Below the pieces are notes generated by a model, which was not told the DNA's origin, made no database searches, and worked only from the letters and a program-made list of their open reading frames with translations. A DNA stretch of 64,000 bases from Ceriagrion tenellum. Lineage: Eukaryota > Arthropoda > Insecta > Odonata > Coenagrionidae. Each line of letters begins with the position of its first letter. Within the stretch, counting starts at the first letter, position 1. The DNA is taken from positions 140,483,747 to 140,547,746 of the forward strand of contig OY720636.1 in NCBI GenBank assembly GCA_963169105.1. The letters run 5' to 3'. Shown here one piece after another: positions 14,101 to 23,100 of this stretch. Made by a program: the position numbers and the translations under genes.

Positions 14101-17100
14101 ATCCCTTACTCCATGGCAGCGACTCAAGGAGAATCATTTAGTTCTGTATTTTTGAGCATCATAACCTATGAGCCTCAGAGGTAGGGCAATACATTTTTTC
14201 AAAAGCACCGAGTAAGAGAAGGATAGACAAAAAATTGACCTGATCTTCGACCTGGTTTACCCTACAGATATATTTTAGCATCGTGAAGTATGTATCCTGT
14301 TTTCCCCACATGTAAACAAAACCTATTAATCCAAAAATTCACAGATGTCTTCAGTAATCAGTAGCTTCTAAAATAGCCAACCAATTCAGCCACAATACCC
14401 AATTGGTCCCCCCTCAACAATGAAATCAATCCTATATAAACTATTACTCACTCATCCTGAGCGAAGACAGCACCAGTGAGTCCAAATGGAGAAGTGGTCT
14501 TGAGCAGCTCCATTGTGTCCTTCACCTTGGTGTCCTCATACACGTAAATACTCAGCAGGGGTCCAAAGATCTCCTCCGTCATCAGCTTGTCCTTGGGGTC
14601 GCTCACCTTCACGATCGTGGGCTGAATGAAGTACCCCTGCCTAGGGGGAGGGGGATGGTGTCACCGGGGTGGTTCGTGGGGGAGGGAGGGTTGCTAGCCG
14701 CTTATCTCCATGACGACCACAGAGAGACAGAGGGCAGCAAGAGAGTTGCCCAAGGCACAGAGAGACACAACACACTCACCTGTTGTCATACTGCCCTCCC
14801 CCAAGAATCTTAGAGCCCTGTGAATTCTTGGCATACTCTATGTACCCTTTGATTCGCTCAAATGCCTTCTCATCAATCACAGCAGCCATGAAGGAATCGT
14901 ACTCCGTTGGAGGTCCTACTTTAAGCTTGTCCCGCTCACGCAACAAACCTTCCATCACCTGAGAAAACAGTCAAGAGGATTCTTTAACATGGGAGAGCAC
15001 ACGGTATCTGAGAAGAGGGCTTGGTGAAGATAAGTGGGATGGAGAAAGAAATGTCAGTCACAAGTCATGAAAGAATAAGTGATGAATGTTCTACAAATGG
15101 ATGTACTATTCAAAGACAGCCAGTTTCTAAGGCCTCAAATTGAGAATTTAAGAATCTGTTTTTAGAAAACCTCTGGAAAAAGTAAATGGTGGGTTGGTTA
15201 TGTATAGATATGAGTGTATAAGCACATATTGACTTCTTAAATTAACCCTCCAGTACAGCTGCCTATTTCACAGACAAGCTGGTGGGTGTTGTACATCCAG
15301 AATAATTTTCTTAGTTATTCAAAGAGAGCAAAACAAATTTTTAGTATAATTTTTTTCTTATCAACTAATTATATAAAGTGTGTTAAACATGTGACAGTTT
15401 TAAAATGTTTTATCATACATCTTACCAATCTAAAGAGTTACATACATCTCCTGTTATTGTCATTTTCTTGCAGGCTATCTATGTCATCTGTATCAGATAT
15501 ATCGACGATACGGAGGAACCATTCTTTTACACTTTTTTGATGGACTAAGGGAAAAAGTGATACACGCCGGAAAACGTACATTGAGGAAAATTCGTGATTT
15601 GCAGGAACTTGGAGTACAAAATTTTTGATGGAAATTGAACCAAAATTAATTATGCAGCATCTGGAAAATTTTGGAATTTCTGCCAAAGGCTCGAACAATG
15701 GGCTCTTTTCTTTATAATGCCAGTCGAAGATTCCACTAAGTCAAATAGTCAAATTTGATTTTTGGTCTACAAAATCCAAAACGCTGCCTTTTCATTTTCA
15801 AATAATCCATGTGCGTGGTGCGGCATAGCTTCAAATTCAGTGACACAATAGCTAAGAGTTACCTTCATGTTAATGATAAATACATAAACTAAGGTTTCAC
15901 TTTGCTCGAATTTTGCAGCTGAGGATAATTAGCAAATGCTATCCTAATAGGTAATATGCTAACTCAAAAATAAACAACTTCATAGTGACAATCGCTGATA
16001 TCATCATTACGTGAAGGCAGAAATCGATAATAAGAACCAGGCATGACATCCTGAATTCTGCATTACTAGAATTATGAATCTCAGTTCTTTTTAATTTCAA
16101 ATACAGCCATGCAAAACAACACCAAATCTATTTTTACATTTTCTAGTCAATTAATCACCCTCACAAGTAGCCCAACAATTTCCCTCAAACTACAATCTAT
16201 TTCATAAGATTTTTTAAAGAAATAAAATTACGCAGCATTTTTTTCCATGTTGGAATTGTTGGAATTTTCACATTCCAATAAAGCTATGTGAAAACATAAA
16301 TAAATAATTAACTCTGGCTGTTGAAAAGAAGCATTCATAGTCTTTCTGGATCTAATCCATTTCCTCTTTTACTATCTTTGGGAGCAATAAAGGCTCTGTT
16401 TAAAAATACTAATGCGAAGTGTCCCAAGGTATTCTCAGGTAAGGCATTTCTAAACCTTTCAAAGTATATTTATCAGTTAAATTGCAGGCTTTAGCTGCTT
16501 CTTGGGCTGAAATTGGAAGTGGTTTTTTACTTGCTTCCAATTGAGTTGACGGTTTAAAGGATGTCATTATGGAATGTAGTAATGGAGGAAAAAATTATGG
16601 AAATTGTAACTTAATACAAAAATGGCATTATAAATTTTCACAAGACATAGACTGACAACAGGTAACTATGATAGGGTAGCTACTGATATGCAATTTTCAA
16701 ATTTTTAAATAAAAAAATTTAAATTTAAAGGTAACACTGATTTATTTAATATCTTAAATGGGGCTATCGGCGACATAGAAAATTGAAATATACAGGAAGA
16801 AAAGGAAAAACGGACAAAAATGACGAATTTAAAGCGTATTTTATAGATCAGTTTTTATGGTAATAAGTTCAAATGAATTTTTTTTACCACAATGAGATAC
16901 TGTTTCACTATTTCATGATAATTTCATCTACAAGTAGAATTTGAGACAAACCAACCATTAAGATGGTGCATGTTATGGACGTGATAAGGCTCTCAAGGTC
17001 TCTTTAGAAATGTCCGACCCTGCGTTAAGCAGAAACCTGTCGAATCCAGAAAATAATATTGGCCCCCAGAGATTCCATTAAAGACAGGTTTCACTGTATT

Positions 17101-20100
17101 TTGGCAAATGAATCACAGTATTCACAAAAAAAGGGTACAAAACAATTGTGGGGGTGAATTTTTTAAGTCTTGTTTCTTATAAGATCGGCAAAAATTCTGG
17201 TACTTCAAGATACGATTGCATGCAATGCATATTTATGCCATAACAATGGCTTGGGATTTAGGATTCAAGCTTAGCAAAATTACTAAACTGTATGAAGAAT
17301 CACAATGATATTTATTTCTAAAATGCACAACTCACTCTCAATTATGATTCATCAGGCTTCCTTGAACACTTTCCAGGAGCTTACTATAATCACAACCAAA
17401 TGACTGTGGTATGTATTCCCAGAATACAAGCAAAGTGCAAATGTAAGATAGGAATGAAAAATGCAAGATATTTGTGTCCAATATTTAAACTGAGATAAAC
17501 CTAAGATATTAGAGAGATTATACTTTACAGTTAATTACCACTTGGAAAACTGAAAATCTTTCACATTTTTTAAGCAATTTTTAAAAGATGAAAAATAGTT
17601 TATCATATTATGCATTTCTTAATATTTTAAAACAGAACTTAAGACAATATTAAGATGCAACTATTCTAGTCTGGGATTATAAAATGGCAAATTTATTTTT
17701 TTTATTTAATAATTGAAAACTCCCCTAGACTCTTATGAGTAAATAATTCACAGCAGGATTTATCGGTCATAGGGACAAGTTATATCAAATTCGCCAAAAA
17801 TATAGAGCTATACATTTTTATTGAAGAGAGATAGCTTTCAACAATGCCCAGGCTAATACTCTTTTCCACTCCTTGGGCAAAACTTAAAGGATACAATACT
17901 AATATCACAAATACTCTAACAACAATACTTCAAGAATTAGAAATTTATAGACTAGAAATATAGAATTTATGGACAAAGAAATGCACACAACTAATAATAG
18001 GATAAGTACACATACCTTTGGCCAGAGTGAACGGGGAACATACATTCGTGAGCAGGCAGAGCATTTCTGGCCACAGAATTCAAATGCAGAACGAATTGTG
18101 CCATAAACCACAGTCTCAGCATCAGCTGAAGGGTGGACAAAGTGGTAATTTTTGCCACCACACTCTCCTATTAACCGTGGGAAATTGTGGTATTTTGCTA
18201 TCTTTTGTCCAACTTGACTCCAGAGTCTTAAAAATGTCCTACAAGAGAAATCAGGAATAAAATTACTCGATGTGCTTGACCTGTCACCACTGTTGAATAA
18301 GCATGCTTAAAGGAATAAAGACTTACAAAAATCTGGAGAGAAACACATCATATTGCCTTTTGTGCAAAAAATTATATCTACAAGCTAACTTCCAACAGGG
18401 TTACACAATAACCATTACTATTCCCTGACTCACGGAACAGATCCAGTGAAGTTAATTCCAGCAAGGAGTGGAGAGTCTGTGATTGTGTCACCAAACACGG
18501 GACCATCAGCTGGCACAAAATTCACAACCCCAGCGGGGAATCCAACCTCCTTCATGACCTTGAAAATGGTGTAGCACGACAAAATTGCTGTATCAGAGGG
18601 CTTCCAGAGAACTCCATTTCCCTGAAAGTAAAGTTATTACATCAGAGTACAATTAAATAATTACCACCAATATTATAAATACACTTAAATCGGAACTGAA
18701 AAGAATAAAATAGGCAAAATTAAAATTTTTTTGAGATCTAAAATGGCAGAACAAACAAAATGATCAACTAGAAAATTCTATCGGTTAGACAAGAAAGCAT
18801 CTAAGAATTCTCATGTCAGCTAACCCAGATTTGAGCATCAGATGCTGACTACTTGAGAGAAAAATACTTCATGGTATAGCCATGGCAACTTTACAGTTTA
18901 CAACAAGACTTTTAACTAGAGGCTTATTGATAGATTAAAGGCAAAACTCCCACGAGAAAGAGTGGAAGCAGGAATCCTTTCCTTAACCTGTATTCAGGAT
19001 CATCACCTCACTCACCCCTGATGCTGAGGATGCTTTGAGGCTATGCTAGATACCAAGCATTTTCACAGCTTGACATCACTCAGCTTAAAACAAGTGTTTT
19101 ACCTTCTGAAGACACAAACTCCTATATATAAAAACAATAGTAACAGCAGAAAACAGAAGAGGATCCCATAAGCCATTGTTCAACAGTATCATTCATTTTG
19201 GCCTGTCTTACCTCACAGCAATCAAAATGAACAAGTATTCTCCCTTTACAAGCCATTCGCCTCTATTAGAGTATCACCACACAATCTGATACTGATAACT
19301 AACTTCATGCGGATACAAACTGCAGATGGAATCATGTCACTGGCCAGTTAGCCCTATTATTGAATCTATTCAATTTTTGGCTCCAACTACCATACTTGAT
19401 GGCATACATGACACATCCCATTTCACTATGACACACCCATGAAAATCAACAGTTAGCCAGGATAAGTGCATCCTTGCACATGAAAGACCTGTGGCGGACT
19501 TTTTGAGCCCTAACTTTGGAAAAAAAGGTGCATTTATAAGCTGCCAAATATTAAAATTAGCCACAAGAGCCTGATTATTGCTGTCTCACAAATCAAATGA
19601 TTTTTTCCATGCATTAATTTTAAAGAGAACAAATCTTTAGTAATAAGATTCCGGTAACATGAAATGGCTAGTAATGGTGGAGTAGATCTAAATTAGAGGA
19701 TACAAAAAAGTAGAGATGGGACAAATTTCAAGCTATCCGGGACTAGCCACGGAGTTCCACTTTTACGGAGTCACCCGCATTAGCTAAAGCACTCGGCCGG
19801 AAATCGTGGGATCCGGGTTCGAATCCTGGTCAAGGCGGATGATTTTTTCTCTTTGGATGCTTTGAGGCTATGCTAGATACCAAGCATTTTCACAGCTTGA
19901 CATCACTCAGCTTAAAACAAGTGTTTTACCTTCTGAAGACACAAACTCCTATATATAAAAACAATAGTAACAGCAGAAAACAGAAGAGGATCCCATAAGC
20001 CATTGTTCAACAGTATCATTCATTTTGGCCTGTCTTACCTCACAGCAATCAAAATGAACAAGTATTCTCCCTTTACAAGCCATTCGCCTCTATTAGAGTA

Positions 20101-23100
20101 TCACCACACAATCTGATACTGATAACTAACTTCATGCGGATACAAACTGCAGATGGAATCATGTCACTGGCCAGTTAGCCCTATTATTGAATCTATTCAA
20201 TTTTTGGCTCCAACTACCATACTTGATGGCATACATGACACATCCCATTTCACTATGACACACCCATGAAAATCAACAGTTAGCCAGGATAAGTGCATCC
20301 TTGCACATGAAAGACCTGTGGCGGACTTTTTGAGCCCTAACTTTGGAAAAAAAGGTGCATTTATAAGCTGCCAAATATTAAAATTAGCCACAAGAGCCTG
20401 ATTATTGCTGTCTCACAAATCAAATGATTTTTTCCATGCATTAATTTTAAAGAGAACAAATCTTTAGTAATAAGATTCCGGTAACATGAAATGGCTAGTA
20501 ATGGTGGAGTAGATCTAAATTAGAGGATACAAAAAAGTAGAGATGGGACAAATTTCAAGCTATCCGGGACTAGCCACGGAGTTCCACTTTTACGGAGTCA
20601 CCCGCATTAGCTAAAGCACTCGGCCGGAAATCGTGGGATCCGGGTTCGAATCCTGGTCAAGGCGGATGATTTTTTCTCTTTGGATGCTTTGAGGCTATGC
20701 TAGATACCAAGCATTTTCACAGCTTGACATCACTCAGCTTAAAACAAGTGTTTTACCTTCTGAAGACACAAACTCCTATATATAAAAACAATAGTAACAG
20801 CAGAAAACAGAAGAGGATCCCATAAGCCATTGTTCAACAGTATCATTCATTTTGGCCTGTCTTACCTCACAGCAATCAAAATGAACAAGTATTCTCCCTT
20901 TACAAGCCATTCGCCTCTATTAGAGTATCACCACACAATCTGATACTGATAACTAACTTCATGCGGATACAAACTGCAGATGGAATCATGTCACTGGCCA
21001 GTTAGCCCTATTATTGAATCTATTCAATTTTTGGCTCCAACTACCATACTTGATGGCATACATGACACATCCCATTTCACTATGACACACCCATGAAAAT
21101 CAACAGTTAGCCAGGATAAGTGCATCCTTGCACATGAAAGACCTGTGGCGGACTTTTTGAGCCCTAACTTTGGAAAAAAAGGTGCATTTATAAGCTGCCA
21201 AATATTAAAATTAGCCACAAGAGCCTGATTATTGCTGTCTCACAAATCAAATGATTTTTTCCATGCATTAATTTTAAAGAGAACAAATCTTTAGTAATAA
21301 GATTCCGGTAACATGAAATGGCTAGTAATGGTGGAGTAGATCTAAATTAGAGGATACAAAAAAGTAGAGATGGGACAAATTTCAAGCTATCCGGGACTAG
21401 CCACGGAGTTCCACTTTTACGGAGTCACCCGCATTAGCTAAAGCACTCGGCCGGAAATCGTGGGATCCGGGTTCGAATCCTGGTCAAGGCGGATGATTTT
21501 TTCTCTGTGGAAATTCGCACATGTAGAGATGGGACGTTCGAATAGTCGAATTCTAAAATACTCCGAATAATGAGCCATTTGCACTATTCGATATTTGAGA
21601 ATACAAATGAATAATTTCACCCTCTCAAATATATTACCCAAATCGACTGTAATGTTTTTCATGTCATCGGTTGGGTCTTACATGCTACAAAGTGTTTGGC
21701 CTACCAGATTTCGCTGGTACAAATTCATTAATTAATATTTCAAACCAAATTTCATCTTTCAAGTTAAGTATAAATATATATATATAATCCATAATAACTT
21801 CAGGGGAATCACATGAAAAAGCAAATGAATGAATTTTCAAACACTTGTGAGGTTGGTTGGTCCTGTTTTTGATTCCTTGTTGCATGATGACACATATTAC
21901 AAATTCAATTTTTAAAACTATTGTGATTTCTTCATTTAATTAAAGGTTTGTGATTAACGTTGTAAAATACTAATAATAATTAAATCTTTAAATCTTCCAC
22001 ATTCTTATAATCTTCTTTAAAAACGGCCATGTAGTATTCGATATTCAAGTGAGATATTCGAAAAAATATTAGATATTCGAACTCGATACTTGAATTCGAT
22101 AAAAATGCTATTCGACCCATCTCTACAAAAAAGTAAAAAGGCACCACTTTATGCTCACAACAAAAATTACACAAGCCAAATTTTGAATAAAAATGCTGAC
22201 TCATTTCTTGAATAATGAAATTTCATGATTTTTTTCATTCATTACTTCCATTATTTGATGTGTGAGAGGCCTTGTCAATTGAAATAAATGTACCATGATA
22301 ATAAATTAAGCTCTCCCCCAAAATTTAAACCTGCCACATAAAATGAAAAGAAGCTGCATGAGCAAAAACAGTGCAGTGTTAAAACTTATCAGTCATTGAT
22401 TAATACAATAGTGACAGAAATAATAAGGGAAGTTAGTAAAACTATCCAGGGAGTGAATGATTCCAAAGAGCCGAGGGGAAAACTATAATCATGTCGACAG
22501 CTACTCACTTGAAAATAAAAGTGACAAAGACTAAGATGAGAGAATAAGACTCACCATAAGCGCTGGAGTATACGCCAGGTTCCCTCCGATTGCTGTGAAA
22601 TTGAAAGGGGCCACAGCAGCAACAAATCCTTCAAGTCCACGATACCTCAGGGAATTTTTTGTTACACTTGCATCTTCACTAATTGGCTCATACTTTAACA
22701 GCTCATGGGCAAAATATGCATTGAACCTATGAATACAATAAATAGTCAAATAAACATAGCTGTTAAGAATGTACATATTTATGCATGCCACAAATTCAGC
22801 AAGGATATGCATTTTCTTATCCTCATGGAAATTTCTATGTATGTAAAAGCTGAGCTTCAGAAACAAAACCTTAAAGTACTTTTCTTAAACTCAGACCTCT
22901 TACATCTCCTAATCAAGGAGTGCTCAAGAGGAAAAAATTATGTAAGTCAATATATAGTTATCTTTATTCTGTGACAGTATTTCAAGCAAAATCCAAGTCA
23001 AAGATAGTCAATAAGAAATTTTTCTCAGAGAATTCACATGGGATCATCCAACTGCAGATGCAGATGGGATCTCAAAAAGATAAAGTCAGATATACTTTGC

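Larger units (their letters stand above)
19028..21508. repeat. Three tandem copies of an 827-bp unit in P5CDh intron 6
   Basis: Units start at 19028, 19855 and 20682. I found no difference between copies by eye, and each contains the same 64-codon open frame (19370-19564, 20197-20391, 21024-21218, minus strand), which resembles no known protein. Each unit ends inside a SINE. Only the third copy continues into the complete SINE and hAT element, with a last-base mismatch at 21507. The array is either a very recent triplication or an assembly expansion. Confidence 0.93.

Noticed and set aside
17905..18015. Read-through extension of exon 8 into hydrophobic residues
   Set aside because: It is intron sequence after the GTATGT donor. 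The family requires the junction to exon 9.
19370..19564. Identical 64-codon open frame repeated at 20197 and 21024
   Set aside because: It is repeated only because the 827-bp unit is repeated. It has no family resemblance and no independent evidence of coding.
21435..21490. tRNA gene suggested by A- and B-box sequences
   Set aside because: No convincing acceptor or anticodon stem, and the segment has SINE flanks with a 13-bp target duplication.
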